A stretch of DNA of 64,000 bases from JACVRW01 sp034664005 (GTDB taxonomy: Bacteria > Actinomycetota > Thermoleophilia > Solirubrobacterales > Thermoleophilaceae), in the NCBI GenBank assembly GCA_034664005.1, contig JAXDIL010000126.1, positions 1 to 64,000 of the forward strand, in the 5' to 3' direction. Below the pieces are notes generated by a model. That model searched no databases. It worked only from the letters and a program-made list of their open reading frames with translations, and was not told the DNA's origin. Position numbers and translations under genes: made by a program. This document shows, one piece after another, positions 1 to 8,294 of the stretch; position 1 is the stretch's first letter; each line of letters begins with the position of its first letter.

Positions 1-1235
1 TCTGCGCCCAGCGCGCGCTCCGGCACTTCCCCGGCCACGGCGGGCGCGATCCGGCGCGTGCCCTCGGGGGTCAGCTGCTGGAAGGTGACCGTCTTGAGGA
101 ATTTCCCGACCCAGAGCCCACCCGTGAAGCGGGCGGCGCCGGCGGTCGGGAGCACGTGGTTCGTGCCCACCGCCTTGTCGCCGTACGCGACGGTCGCGTC
201 GGCGCCGAGGAACAGCGAGCCGTAGTTCCGAAGGCCGTCGAGGTATGCGTCCAGCTCGCCGTCGGGCGCGTGCACCTCCACGTGCTCGTGCGCATAGCGG
301 TTGGCGACCGCGATCGCGTCGTCGCGATCGCGCGCCACCACGATCTCGCCGTGCGCCCGCCACGCCTCGCCCGCCACCTCGCGCGTCGGCCAGTCGAGCA
401 GCAGCCGGTCGACCGCGCGCGCCACTGACTCAGCCAGTGCGGGCGAGGGCGTCACGAGCACCGCGGGCGAGGTCGGGCCGTGCTCCGCCTGGCCGAGCAG
501 GTCCGCCGCCACGAGCTCCGGATCGGCGCCCTCCTCCGCGAGCACGAGGATCTCGGTGGGCCCGGCCAGCAGGTCGATGCCGACCCTGCCGTAGAGCTGG
601 CGCTTGGCCTCCGCCACGTACGCGTTGCCCGCGCCCACGATCATGTCGACCGGCTCGACGCCTCCGAGACCGAACGCGAGCGCCGCCAGTGCCTGGACGC
701 CACCGAGGCAGACGATCTCGTCCGCGCCGGAGCTGGCGATGGCGTAGAGCGTGGCGCTGTCGATCCCGCGTCCCGCGCGCGGCGGCGCGCACGCGACCAC
801 GCGTCCCACGCCCGCGACCTTCGGCACGACGATCGTCATGAAGGCGGAGGCCACCATCGGGTAGCGGCCTCCCGGGACGTACGAGCCGACCGCGTCGACC
901 GGGATGTGCCTGTGGCCGAGCCGCACGCCAGGGAGCGTCTCCAGGTCGAGCTCGGAGAGCGTGGCGCGCTGGTGCCGCGCGAACGAGCGCACCTGCTCCT
1001 GCGCGAAGGCGATGTGCTCCTTCAGGTCATCGGAAAGCTGGGCGCTGGCGGCCGCCACCTCCGCGTCGCCGACGACGAATGAGTCGGGGGCCCAGCCGTC
1101 GAGCTTGAGTGACCAGTCGCGCAGGGCCGACTCGCCGCGCCGCTCCACGTCCTGGAGGATCTGCGTGACCGTGCTCCGCACCTCCTCGCTCGCCTGCGCC
1201 GCCGGCGTCGCCGCGCGCTTGAGGTAGTGCGGCAT
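1..1235 (-). CDS. HisD/HpsN-type dehydrogenase, copy 1 (3' end cut by window edge)
   Basis: Histidinol dehydrogenase superfamily; about 411 residues are present and the C-terminus runs off the left edge. Only about 15 residues should be missing when compared with the full 427-aa paralogue at 11492-12775. Visible family motifs are GSYVPGGRYPM, AGPTEILVLAEE, GQAEHGPTSPAVL, YGDKAVGTNHVLP and GGLWVGKFLKT. The last ones match the HpsN-like (sulfopropanediol dehydrogenase-like) branch better than biosynthetic HisD. Members oxidise a primary alcohol to a carboxylate in two NAD-dependent steps with a bound metal. The ATG lies 2 bp after the IclR stop, so it is the last known gene of the HpcH-IclR-HisD operon. 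No other his genes are present, so a catabolic role is inferred. The substrate is unknown. Confidence 0.85.
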   Translation of the reverse strand, partial: MPHYLKRAATPAAQASEEVRSTVTQILQDVERRGESALRDWSLKLDGWAPDSFVVGDAEVAAASAQLSDDLKEHIAFAQEQVRSFARHQRATLSELDLETLPGVRLGHRHIPVDAVGSYVPGGRYPMVASAFMTIVVPKVAGVGRVVACAPPRAGRGIDSATLYAIASSGADEIVCLGGVQALAALAFGLGGVEPVDMIVGAGNAYVAEAKRQLYGRVGIDLLAGPTEILVLAEEGADPELVAADLLGQAEHGPTSPAVLVTPSPALAESVARAVDRLLLDWPTREVAGEAWRAHGEIVVARDRDDAIAVANRYAHEHVEVHAPDGELDAYLDGLRNYGSLFLGADATVAYGDKAVGTNHVLPTAGAARFTGGLWVGKFLKTVTFQQLTPEGTRRIAPAVAGEVPERALGA

Positions 1236-1237
1236 GC

Positions 1238-2008
1238 CTACGCGGCCGCGACGGCCGGCTCGTGGCCGAGTTCCGCCGACAGGGCGGCTGCGGCAACCAT
1301 CACCGCGTCGCCGACCTCCGTGTAGCGCTCGGCGCCGAGCCGCTCGACCGGCGCCACGACGGCCAGCGCTGCCACGGCCTCCCCGGTCTCCGCGAAGACG
1401 GGCGCGGCGATGCCGCGCGTGTCGCCCTCGTACTCGCGGTCCTCGACGGAGTAGCCGCGGGCCACCGTCCGCGCCAGCTCGCGGCGCAGCGACTCCGGGC
1501 CCGTGTTGGTCCGCTCCGTGAACGACGCGAGCGGTTGCTCGAGCACCGCGTCGCGCCACTGCTCGCGCCAGGCGAGCAGCGCCTTGCCCGCCGCCGTGCA
1601 ATGACAGGGCACCAGCTCGCGCAGGTGCGGCCGGCAGGCGCCCGCCTCGTCGCCCTCGTCGTGCACGAGGCAGAGCGCGAACAGGTGGCTCGGGACGCAC
1701 AGGTGGCAGCTCTCGCCCAGCTGGCGCCGGAGCGCCGTCACGTGTGCGCGCGCGGTCGCGGGAAGCTCGGCCCGCTCCACGACCTGGCCCGCCAGCGCGA
1801 CCACCCTCATGGTCGGCCGGTAGCGGCGGCGGCGGTCGTCGGTGAGCATCACGTAGCCCTCGCTGTCGAGCCGCTTGAGCACCCGACGCGCCGTGCGCAC
1901 GTGCACACCGAGCGCCTCGGCGAGCTCGGGCGCCGAGCGCGGGCGGACCGCGAGCAGCTCCATCGCGCGCAGTGTGCGCGTCACATGCCAGGCCTCAGGT
2001 GCAGACAC
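1238..2008 (-). CDS. IclR-family transcriptional regulator
   Basis: A 256-aa protein with an N-terminal winged helix-turn-helix (about residues 10-70; ELAEALGVHVRTARRVLKRL is the helix-turn-helix) and a C-terminal IclR effector-binding GAF-like domain (TAAGKALLAW and the region around YEGDTRGIAAPVF). Length is normal for IclR. The GTG start overlaps the aldolase stop by 14 nt, and the HisD-like gene follows after 2 bp. The regulator is therefore co-transcribed with two catabolic enzymes and is likely local, responding to the substrate or a pathway intermediate. Whether it represses or activates cannot be read from the sequence. Confidence 0.9.
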   Translation of the reverse strand: MSAPEAWHVTRTLRAMELLAVRPRSAPELAEALGVHVRTARRVLKRLDSEGYVMLTDDRRRRYRPTMRVVALAGQVVERAELPATARAHVTALRRQLGESCHLCVPSHLFALCLVHDEGDEAGACRPHLRELVPCHCTAAGKALLAWREQWRDAVLEQPLASFTERTNTGPESLRRELARTVARGYSVEDREYEGDTRGIAAPVFAETGEAVAALAVVAPVERLGAERYTEVGDAVMVAAAALSAELGHEPAVAAA

Positions 2009-2777
2009 GGGTGCCCTTTCGTTCGAGGTCGTCGAGCGCTTGCCTCACGCGGCCGAGGCCCGCGTCGAGGGCGCGGGCGAAGATGCGGACGTCCGCGCCG
2101 AGCACGAGCAGCGTCGAGCGCCCGCGCGCAAGGTCGAGAAGAAGGTCGGGGTCGTCGGGGCCCGCGAGGCCGGACGCGATGTCGGCCGCCTCGGCGGCCT
2201 GCTGGACATGGGCGATCGCGTCGCGCAGCCGTGGGGACGGCGAGCGCGGGTCCGCGCCCAGGGCAAGAGCCAGGTCGGCGCAGCCCACGACAAGCGCGTC
2301 CACACCGTCGACCGCGGCGATCGCGCCCGCCTCGCGGAGCGCGGCCTCGGATTCCACCTGCACCATGCAGACGGGATCGGTGGAGGCCTGCTCGCCCACG
2401 CCGTAGCCGGCGCCGCGCCGGAGCGCGAAGCCGCGTGACCCGTTCGGCGGATACCTGAGCCCGTCCACCACGCGCGCGGCCTCGGCGGCGCTCTCCACAC
2501 GCGGCACGACCACCCCGTCCGCCCCCGCGTCCAGCGCTCGCCCTGCCGCCGCCGGGTCGCTTCCGCTCAGCCGCACCAGCGTCGCCGCCGCGCCAGCGCG
2601 AGCGGCGATCGCGAGCGGCTGCACGTCCGCCGGCCCGAGCGCCCCGTGCTCGAGGTCGACCCAGACGAAGTCCGCGAGGCAGGAGGACAGCTCGGCGAGC
2701 CCGACGTCTGGCAGCGTCACGACCGTGCCGATGAGGCGCTCGTGGGCGCGCAGCCGGCTGCCGAAGGGAATCTGCAC
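1995..2777 (-). CDS. HpcH/HpaI-family aldolase, copy 1
   Basis: A class II, metal-dependent aldolase of about 260 aa (2-keto-3-deoxy acid or 4-hydroxy-2-oxo-acid type). It has FVWVDLEHGAL near the N-terminus, SRGFALRRGAGYG in the middle and the metal/substrate region VQVESEAAL followed by VDALVVGCADLALALG. Family members cleave 2-keto-hydroxy acids to pyruvate and an aldehyde. I chose GTG 2777 rather than ATG 2786 because the ATG lies inside the predicted -10 box and operator, while GTG 2777 sits 7 nt after the -10, as at the other leaderless starts here. It is the first gene of the operon with the IclR and HisD-like genes. A paralogue is at 10729-11481. Confidence 0.88.
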   Translation of the reverse strand: MQIPFGSRLRAHERLIGTVVTLPDVGLAELSSCLADFVWVDLEHGALGPADVQPLAIAARAGAAATLVRLSGSDPAAAGRALDAGADGVVVPRVESAAEAARVVDGLRYPPNGSRGFALRRGAGYGVGEQASTDPVCMVQVESEAALREAGAIAAVDGVDALVVGCADLALALGADPRSPSPRLRDAIAHVQQAAEAADIASGLAGPDDPDLLLDLARGRSTLLVLGADVRIFARALDAGLGRVRQALDDLERKGTRVCT

Positions 2778-2781
2778 AGCG

Positions 2782-2794
2782 GTCATCCAATCAG
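2782..2794 (-). promoter_or_regulatory. Putative FadR-type operator, site A
   Basis: On the minus strand the 13-mer CTGATTGGATGAC fits the recurring palindrome GTSATYNRATSAC with one mismatch. It overlaps the -10 box of the aldolase operon. Binding by the FadR proteins encoded at 2831-3550 or 7377-8126 is inferred. Confidence 0.5.
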
Positions 2795-2813
2795 TGTCTC
2801 ACCACCGAGACAA
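2785..2813 (-). promoter_or_regulatory. Leaderless promoter of the aldolase-IclR-HisD operon
   Basis: On the minus strand TTGTCT (2813-2808), a 17-nt spacer and TTGGAT (2790-2785) make a good sigma70-like promoter. Transcription would begin at about 2777, the GTG codon. The operator at 2782-2794 overlaps the -10 box. Confidence 0.6.
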
Positions 2814-2830
2814 GCAGCCTTAGCGGTCCC

Positions 2831-3550
2831 TTACGCGGTAAGCGACGCGCCGTACTCGTGGAGGTATTCCTCCACCGTGAGGAGGTGGGCGCGCATCGCG
2901 GCCCGCGCCTCGGCCGGGTCGCCCGCGGCGATGGCGCGCAGTAGCCGCTCGTGCTCGGGGAGCCCGCGCTCGAAGCGCTCCTGCGGGCGCGCGAGCGCGC
3001 CGAAGGTCGCGGCGAGGGCGCGGTGGATCGGCTCGGTCATGAGGCCAAGCACCGGGTTGGCCGCCGCGCGGACGACCGCCCGGTGGAACGCCACGTCGGC
3101 CTCGTGGTAGCGCGGCTCCGCGGCCGGGTTGAGCCGAGCCTCCGCCGCCGTGACCCGCATCCGCGCGAACGCGCCCGCCAGCTCCTCGACGGCCGCGGTG
3201 GTGGCGCGCTCGGCCGCGAGTCCCGCCGCCTCCACCTCCACGATGCGGCGGCCCTCCAGGTACTCGCCGAGGATCGTCGCGCCGCGGCTGCCCCGCAGCA
3301 GCACGGCAAGCACGTCGGGGTCCATCCGGTCCCACTGGTCCTCGGACCTCACGATCGCACCGAGGCCGTGGCGAATCCTCACGAGACCGCGCTCCTCGAG
3401 CGCTCGCATGCACTCGCGCGCGACCCCGCGGCTCACGTCGAACTGCTCGGCGACGTCGGACTCACGCGGCAGAAGCTCGCCCTCGGCGTACCTGCCGGAG
3501 GCGATCTCGCCGATCAGTACACGCATCGCGCCCGTGTGGAGCCGGCTCAC
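2831..3550 (-). CDS. GntR/FadR-family (FCD) transcriptional regulator, copy 1
   Basis: A 239-aa regulator with a GntR winged helix (residues about 5-70) and a C-terminal all-helical FCD ligand domain. The FCD metal site is visible as YHEADVAFHRAVV (Asp and His), followed by NPVLGLM, LPEHERLLRAI and MRAHLLTVEEYL, which supply further His. The recognition helix VSRGVARECMRALEERGL is almost identical to the paralogue at 7377-8126, so both should read a similar operator. It is divergent from the IolE-like gene at 3639. The GTG start sits 7 nt after a predicted -10 box (leaderless). FCD regulators usually bind small organic acids. Confidence 0.92.
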   Translation of the reverse strand: MSRLHTGAMRVLIGEIASGRYAEGELLPRESDVAEQFDVSRGVARECMRALEERGLVRIRHGLGAIVRSEDQWDRMDPDVLAVLLRGSRGATILGEYLEGRRIVEVEAAGLAAERATTAAVEELAGAFARMRVTAAEARLNPAAEPRYHEADVAFHRAVVRAAANPVLGLMTEPIHRALAATFGALARPQERFERGLPEHERLLRAIAAGDPAEARAAMRAHLLTVEEYLHEYGASLTA

Positions 3551-3557
3551 GCCGCCG

Positions 3558-3586
3558 AGTTAACGGGTGTGGCCGGTCCAGGTCAA
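3558..3586 (-). promoter_or_regulatory. Leaderless promoter of FadR copy 1
   Basis: On the minus strand TTGACC (3586-3581), 17 nt and TTAACT (3563-3558) precede the GTG at 3550 by 7 nt. The -35 box overlaps a separate inverted repeat with arms GGTCA and TGACC (3581-3592), which could be an operator for the divergent pair. Confidence 0.55.
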
Positions 3587-3638
3587 GTGACCGTTTTGGC
3601 ACTGCCCCGCGCTTCAGGCCATTCCTAGCATCGCCGCG

Positions 3639-4532
3639 ATGCAGGTCCGCATCGCAAACGCCCCTGCCTCCTGGGGTATCGAGGATCCGGAGGACGCGGC
3701 GAATCCAGCCTGGTCGGACGTCCTGGACCAAGTCGCGGGGGCGGGCTACGAGGGCGTGGAGCTCGGCCCGCTCGGTTACCTCCCGACGAATGCGTCGGCG
3801 CTCCGGCCCGAGCTCGCGCGCCGCGGGCTCGACCTCGTCGCCGGGTTCCTGTTCACGCCGCTCCACACGCGCGAGAGCATCGCCGAGGCGCTCTCGTCGG
3901 CGCGCCGCGTGTGCAAGCTGCTGGCGGGGGGCGGCGCCCGCTACCTCGTGATCATCCAGGGCTTCACCCCGGACCGGGAGACGGCCGCGGGACGGCCGGC
4001 GGATGCGGAATCGCTGCCCGACCCCGACTGGCGGACCATGATCGAGGGCGTCCACGCGGTGGCGGAGCTGGCGTCTGACCACGGCCTGATGGCCTGCTTC
4101 CACCCGCACGCGGGCACGGCCGTCGAGTTCGACTTCGAGATCGAACAGCTCATCCTCGACACCGACCCCGAGCTGGTCTCGATCTGCATCGACACGGGTC
4201 ACTGCGCGTACGCGGGAGTCGATCCCGTCGCCCTCTACACGGAGCACTCGGAGCGCGTGGCCTACCTGCACCTGAAGGACGTGAGCCGCGGGCGCCTCGG
4301 CGCCGCGCTGGCTTCCGGTCTGTCGTTCGAGGCGGCGGTCGCCCACGGCGTGTTCTGCCCGCTCGGCCAGGGCGTCGTCGATTTCCTCTCCCTGCGTGCC
4401 GCGCTCGCGGAGGGCGGGTTCGCCGGCTGGGCCACCGTCGAGCAGGACACGCTGCCCACCGATTCCGCCGCCCCCGGCGACGACGCCGCGGCCAGCCTCA
4501 CGCATCTGCGACAGGTCGGCCTCGCGGCGTGA
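3639..4532 (+). CDS. IolE-like sugar phosphate isomerase/epimerase (TIM barrel), copy 1
   Basis: A 297-aa AP-endonuclease-2-type TIM barrel resembling myo-inosose-2 dehydratase and xylose-isomerase-like epimerases. It has NAPASWGIEDPED at the N-terminus, GYEGVELGPLGYLP, ACFHPHAGTAVEF, CIDTGHCAYAGVDP and YLHLKDVS, which supply the Glu, His and Asp metal ligands, and GWATVEQD near the end. The stop overlaps the GTG start of the IolD-like gene by 4 nt (GTGA), so the two are translationally coupled. IolE dehydrates scyllo-inosose to the dione that IolD hydrolyses, and the pairing here argues for that sequence of steps. The exact substrate is unknown. A paralogue is at 14655-15572. Confidence 0.85.
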   Translation: MQVRIANAPASWGIEDPEDAANPAWSDVLDQVAGAGYEGVELGPLGYLPTNASALRPELARRGLDLVAGFLFTPLHTRESIAEALSSARRVCKLLAGGGARYLVIIQGFTPDRETAAGRPADAESLPDPDWRTMIEGVHAVAELASDHGLMACFHPHAGTAVEFDFEIEQLILDTDPELVSICIDTGHCAYAGVDPVALYTEHSERVAYLHLKDVSRGRLGAALASGLSFEAAVAHGVFCPLGQGVVDFLSLRAALAEGGFAGWATVEQDTLPTDSAAPGDDAAASLTHLRQVGLAA

Positions 4533-6400
4533 GCGAGCTGCGCCTCACCGCCGCCCAGGCGCTCGTGCGCTACCTCGCCGTGCAGTGGAGCGAGCGCGAC
4601 GGCGTGCGGCGGCGGCTCGTGCCCGGGATCTTCGGCATCTTCGGACACGGAAACGTCTGCGGCATCGGACCGGCGCTCGAGGAGGACCAGGGCCGCGAGC
4701 TCGAGTTCCATCAGCCGAAGAACGAGCAGGCGATGGTGCACGCCGCGATCGGCTATGCGCGCGAGTCCAACCTGCTCGCGACCCAAGCGTGCACCGCATC
4801 GATCGGGCCTGGGTCCACGAACATGCTCACGGGCGCGGCCACCGCGACCGTGAACCGGGTGCCCGTGCTCCTGCTCGCCTCGGACACGTTCGCGAACCGT
4901 CGCCAGGGACCCGTCATGCAGGCGCTCGACCATGGCCCGGAGGCCGACGTCACGGTCAACGACGCCTTCCGGCAGGTGAGCGCGTACTTCGACCGCATCA
5001 CCCGGCCCGAGCAGCTGATCGCATCGCTCCCCGAGGCCACGCGCGTGCTGCTCGATCCGGCCGAGACGGGCGCCGTGACGCTCTCCCTCCACCAGGACGT
5101 ACAGGCAGAGGCCGGCGCCTTCCCGGACGGGCTCTTCGAGCCGCGCGTCTGGAGCGTGACGCGCCGTCCCCCCGCGGACTCCGAGCTGCGGGCGGCCGTC
5201 GAGGCGCTGCGCGCCTCCGAGCGGCCGCTCGTGATCGCGGGCGGCGGCGTGCGCTACTCGGAGGCGCTTCAGGAGCTAGCCGAGCTGTCCGCCCGCGCGG
5301 GGCTGCCGGTCGCGGAGACCTCCGCGGGCAAGGGCGCCCTGCCGGACGGCCCGCTCGCCCTGGGCGGGATCGGCGTGACCGGCACGCGAGCCGCCAACGC
5401 GCTGGCGCGGGACGCCGACCTGGTGGTGTGCGCCGGCACGCGCCTGATCGACCTGACCACGGGCTCGCTGTCCCTGTTCCAGCATCCGGGTGTGCGCTTC
5501 GTGGGCGTGAACGTGCGAGCCCGCGACGCCTACAAGCTCGGCGCCCTGCCGGTGGTCGCTGACGCGAAGCTCGCGCTGGGCGCGCTCGCCGACGCGCTGG
5601 GCGACTGGAGCGCACCCGGGGAGTGGCAGCAGCGGGCGCGTGCGGAGGGCGAGCGCTGGCGGCGCGAGCTGGCCGGCGACCTGGCGCCGCGCGCCGGCGA
5701 GTCGCTCACCCAGGGCCAGGTGCTCACGACGCTCAACGAGCTGACCGGTCCCGAGGACCGGCTCGTCGTGGCCTCGGGCACCCCGCACGTCGACGTGCAC
5801 AAGCTCTGGGACCCGGCCGGCTCGGCCCAGTGCCTGATGGAGGTGGGCTTCTCGTGCATGGGCGGCGAGATCCCCACGGGCATCGGGGTGCGGATGGCGC
5901 GCCCCGACGACGGCGAGGTCTACGTCGTGATCGGCGACGGCACCTACCTGATGGGCAACACCAGCGAGCTCGTCACGGCGCGCCAGGACGGGCTCAAGCT
6001 GACCGTGCTCGTGATCGAGAACGAGGGCTACCAGTCGATCCACGCGCTCCAGCGCAACCGGACCGGCAGGAGCTTCGGGCTCGAGTTCCGGGAACGCGCT
6101 CAGGACGGTGCGGGGCTCACCGGCGACTACGTGGGTGTGGACTACGCGGCCAACGCGCGCAGCCTCGGGTGTGCGGCGTTCAGCGTGTCCTCGCGCCAGG
6201 GGCTCCGCGAGGCGCTCGACGCGGCCAGGGACGAGACCGGGCCGACCGTGATCGTCGCGCGGGTCGAGCCGCGCCGCCTGCTGCTCGACTCGGAATGCTG
6301 GTGGGACGTCGGCGTCGCGGAGGTGTCCGAGCGAGCCGAGACGAGCACGCTCGCGGCCGAGCACGCGCGCGGCAGGGCGCAGCAGCGCCACTACGGCTGA
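4529..6400 (+). CDS. IolD-like ThDP-dependent ring-opening hydrolase, copy 1
   Basis: A 623-aa thiamine diphosphate enzyme of the 3D-(3,5/4)-trihydroxycyclohexane-1,2-dione acylhydrolase type. The N-terminal Pyr domain has GIFGHGNVCGIG and the ThDP-activating Glu in HQPKNEQAMVHAA (about residue 66). The central domain carries LVIAGGGVRYS, and the C-terminal PP domain carries GDGTYLMGN (from about residue 468) followed by the downstream Asn in IENEGYQ. Length is normal for IolD. IolD cleaves a C-C bond of a cyclic diketone and opens the ring. It sits between the IolE-like gene and a D-hydroxyacid dehydrogenase. Acetolactate synthase is the main alternative within the family, but the GHGN and NEQAMVH signatures favour IolD. 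Confidence 0.85.
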   Translation: MSELRLTAAQALVRYLAVQWSERDGVRRRLVPGIFGIFGHGNVCGIGPALEEDQGRELEFHQPKNEQAMVHAAIGYARESNLLATQACTASIGPGSTNMLTGAATATVNRVPVLLLASDTFANRRQGPVMQALDHGPEADVTVNDAFRQVSAYFDRITRPEQLIASLPEATRVLLDPAETGAVTLSLHQDVQAEAGAFPDGLFEPRVWSVTRRPPADSELRAAVEALRASERPLVIAGGGVRYSEALQELAELSARAGLPVAETSAGKGALPDGPLALGGIGVTGTRAANALARDADLVVCAGTRLIDLTTGSLSLFQHPGVRFVGVNVRARDAYKLGALPVVADAKLALGALADALGDWSAPGEWQQRARAEGERWRRELAGDLAPRAGESLTQGQVLTTLNELTGPEDRLVVASGTPHVDVHKLWDPAGSAQCLMEVGFSCMGGEIPTGIGVRMARPDDGEVYVVIGDGTYLMGNTSELVTARQDGLKLTVLVIENEGYQSIHALQRNRTGRSFGLEFRERAQDGAGLTGDYVGVDYAANARSLGCAAFSVSSRQGLREALDAARDETGPTVIVARVEPRRLLLDSECWWDVGVAEVSERAETSTLAAEHARGRAQQRHYG

Positions 6401-6405
6401 GCGGC

Positions 6406-7344
6406 ATGAGGATCGTCGCGACCGCCGAGGTTCCCGCCGTCGCGCGCCAGGCGTTCGCGCGGCTGGGTGAGATCGTCGTCGACGGCGGCGCCGGCGGCTG
6501 CGTGGCCGCCGGCGCCGAGCTGCTGATCGTGCGCGGGACGCGCGTGGACGCCGCCCTGCTCGCCCGCGCGACCTCCCTGAGGGCGGTCGCACGCACGGGC
6601 GCCGGCTACGACAACGTCGACGTCGCGGCGGCCACGCGGCGCGGCATTCCGGTGGTCTACGCGCCCGGGGTCGGCAGCCAACCGGTGGCGGAGGGCGCGC
6701 TCGCGCTGATCCTCGCCGCGGCGAAGCGGCTGCGCGAGCTGAGCGCGGTCGTCCACGAGGCGACCTGGGCCTCGCGGTACGACGTCGTGGGCCTCGACCT
6801 GGCCGGCGCCTGCCTGGGGGTCGTCGGCCTGGGCGCGATCGGGGCGCGCGTGGCGACGCTCTGCCGCGCGCTCGGCATGCACGCGATCGCGCACGATCCC
6901 GCAGCGGACAGCGCGTCGGCGGACGGAGTGGAGCTGGTCTCGCTGAGGGATCTGGTCGCCCGCGCCGACGTCATCTCGCTTCACTGCGCGCTCACCGACG
7001 AGACGCGCGCGCTGGTCGACCGGTCCTTCCTCGGCCGCGTGAAGGCGGGAGCGATCCTGGTCAACGTGGCGCGTGGCGAGGTCGTCGAGAGCGAGGACGT
7101 GCTCGCCGACGCGCTGGCGGCCGGCCGGCTGTCGGCGGTCGCGCTCGACGTCTTCCCCAGCGAGCCGCCCGAGCCCGAACACCGCCTCTACTCGGACCCG
7201 CGCGTCATCTGCACGCCGCACTCGGTGGGCCTGACGCAGCGCTGGAACGAGGAGGTGTTCGAGGCGCTCGCAAGCGGCGTGGAGCGCGTGCTGGCGGGCG
7301 AGCGGCCGCCGAATCTCTTGAACCCCGAGGCATTGGCGCGTTGA
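6406..7344 (+). CDS. D-isomer-specific 2-hydroxyacid dehydrogenase, copy 1
   Basis: A 312-aa NAD(P)-dependent dehydrogenase. It has the split catalytic domain, a Rossmann motif GVVGLGAIGARVA, the catalytic Arg in LVNVARGEVVE, Glu in DVFPSEPPEPEH and His in TPHSVGLT. The family interconverts 2-oxoacids and D-2-hydroxyacids (glyoxylate/hydroxypyruvate, phosphoglycerate, D-lactate). It starts 5 nt after the IolD-like stop, so it is the third gene of the 3639-7344 operon. It probably reduces or oxidises an acid released by ring opening and aldol cleavage. A second family member lies at 8295-9299. Confidence 0.9.
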   Translation: MRIVATAEVPAVARQAFARLGEIVVDGGAGGCVAAGAELLIVRGTRVDAALLARATSLRAVARTGAGYDNVDVAAATRRGIPVVYAPGVGSQPVAEGALALILAAAKRLRELSAVVHEATWASRYDVVGLDLAGACLGVVGLGAIGARVATLCRALGMHAIAHDPAADSASADGVELVSLRDLVARADVISLHCALTDETRALVDRSFLGRVKAGAILVNVARGEVVESEDVLADALAAGRLSAVALDVFPSEPPEPEHRLYSDPRVICTPHSVGLTQRWNEEVFEALASGVERVLAGERPPNLLNPEALAR

Positions 7345-7372
7345 CCCGCTGCTGATTCCGTGATCCAATCTC
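7341..7372 (+). promoter_or_regulatory. Leaderless promoter with operator (site B) for FadR copy 2
   Basis: TTGACC (7341-7346), a 17-nt spacer and TCCAAT (7364-7369) place the transcription start at about the GTG codon 7377. The operator-like 13-mer GTGATCCAATCTC (7360-7372) overlaps the -10 box. This suggests that FadR copy 2 is autoregulated. Confidence 0.6.
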
Positions 7373-7376
7373 TGGC

Positions 7377-8126
7377 GTGGCACGTCTTCACCGCGAAAGC
7401 ATGCGGATACTCATCGCAGAGATCGTCTTCGGCGAGCTCGCCCCCGGCGACATGCTCCCGCGCGAGACCGACATCGCCGAGCGCTTCGCCGTCAGCCGCG
7501 GCGTCGCGCGCGAGTGCATCCGCGGCCTGGAGGAGCGCGGCCTCATCAGCGTCCGGCACGGAAAGGGGGCGACGGTCAACCCGCCGGCGGCCTGGAACGA
7601 GTTCGACCCGGACGTGCTGGCGGCGCTGCTCGAGGGCCCGAAGGCGGTCGAGATCCTGTCCGAGTACATCGAATGTCGCCGCATCCTCGAGGTCGAGGCG
7701 GCCGGCCTGGCCGCCGAGCGCGCCACCCCCGAGACGCTCGCCGGGATGCGCGCCGCTTACGAGCGCATGGAGGAGAGCACGCGCCAGGTGGTGTCGGGCA
7801 CCGCCGAGAAGCTCTTCCACGAGGCCGACCTCGCCTTCCACGAGGCACTGATCGCCGCCACCGAGAACAAGGCGCTCGGCAATCTCGTCCAGCGCCTGCA
7901 CGCCGCACTGCTCACCGCGCGCTATCCGCTCGCGCGCCCGCAGAACCGCGAGGCACGAGCGCTCCCCGAGCACGAGCGCATCCTGTCGGCCGTCGCGTCC
8001 GGCGACGCCGAGGAGGCGCGCGCCGCCATGCGCGAGCACCTCGGCACCGTCGAGGGCTACCTGCGCGACCACGCCGCCGAGAAGAACTCGGGCGCCGCGG
8101 CCGCACCGCCGGCCCACGCGGGCTGA
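7377..8126 (+). CDS. GntR/FadR-family (FCD) transcriptional regulator, copy 2
   Basis: A 249-aa paralogue of the regulator at 2831-3550. The winged helix contains VSRGVARECIRGLEERGL, nearly identical in the recognition helix. The FCD domain has the metal-binding pattern FHEADLAFHEALI, NKALGNLV, LPEHERILSAV and MREHLGTVEGYL. It has a GTG start with no Shine-Dalgarno, immediately after its own promoter/operator (site B). It lies between the two catabolic operons and directly upstream of the ten-gene operon, so it is the best candidate for their pathway-specific regulator. The effector is unknown; FCD proteins typically sense carboxylates. Confidence 0.92.
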   Translation: MARLHRESMRILIAEIVFGELAPGDMLPRETDIAERFAVSRGVARECIRGLEERGLISVRHGKGATVNPPAAWNEFDPDVLAALLEGPKAVEILSEYIECRRILEVEAAGLAAERATPETLAGMRAAYERMEESTRQVVSGTAEKLFHEADLAFHEALIAATENKALGNLVQRLHAALLTARYPLARPQNREARALPEHERILSAVASGDAEEARAAMREHLGTVEGYLRDHAAEKNSGAAAAPPAHAG

Positions 8127-8183
8127 GGCGACGGCGTCGGCGGGCGACGAACGACGCATCGAGGACGGGTCCGGTGTCGATTT

Positions 8184-8200
8184 CTCCCGCCTGGCGGGAG
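8184..8200 (+). terminator. Short hairpin downstream of FadR copy 2
   Basis: CTCCCGC, a 3-nt loop and GCGGGAG form a perfect 7-bp stem 58 nt after the FadR stop. There is no clear T-tract, so it is only a weak candidate terminator separating the regulator from the next operon. Confidence 0.35.
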
Positions 8201-8259
8201 TTAGTGACCTCGGACCCCCCTTCGGTGCGTAGTACGTGCGTCCCAGCGCGTCGGAGCGC

Positions 8260-8291
8260 TTGCCACACGTGTCGTTTAGTGATTAGATGAC
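8260..8291 (+). promoter_or_regulatory. Leaderless promoter with operator (site C) of the ten-gene catabolic operon
   Basis: TTGCCA (8260-8265), a 17-nt spacer and TTAGAT (8283-8288) precede the GTG start at 8295 by 6 nt. The 13-mer GTGATTAGATGAC (8279-8291) overlaps the -10 box and is identical to the site upstream of the aminotransferase at 22776-22788. The reading frame would begin at or next to the first transcribed base. Confidence 0.65.
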
Positions 8292-8294
8292 TCT

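Noticed and set aside
3462..4505. Long antisense frames of 300 or more codons, such as this 347-aa one
   Set aside because: They are antisense to clearly coded family proteins, have no motif, and reflect the high third-position GC of the real gene.
4529..6400. Acetolactate synthase annotation of the ThDP enzymes
   Set aside because: The GIFGHGN and NEQAMVH signatures and the adjacent IolE-like genes fit IolD better, and no small regulatory subunit is present.
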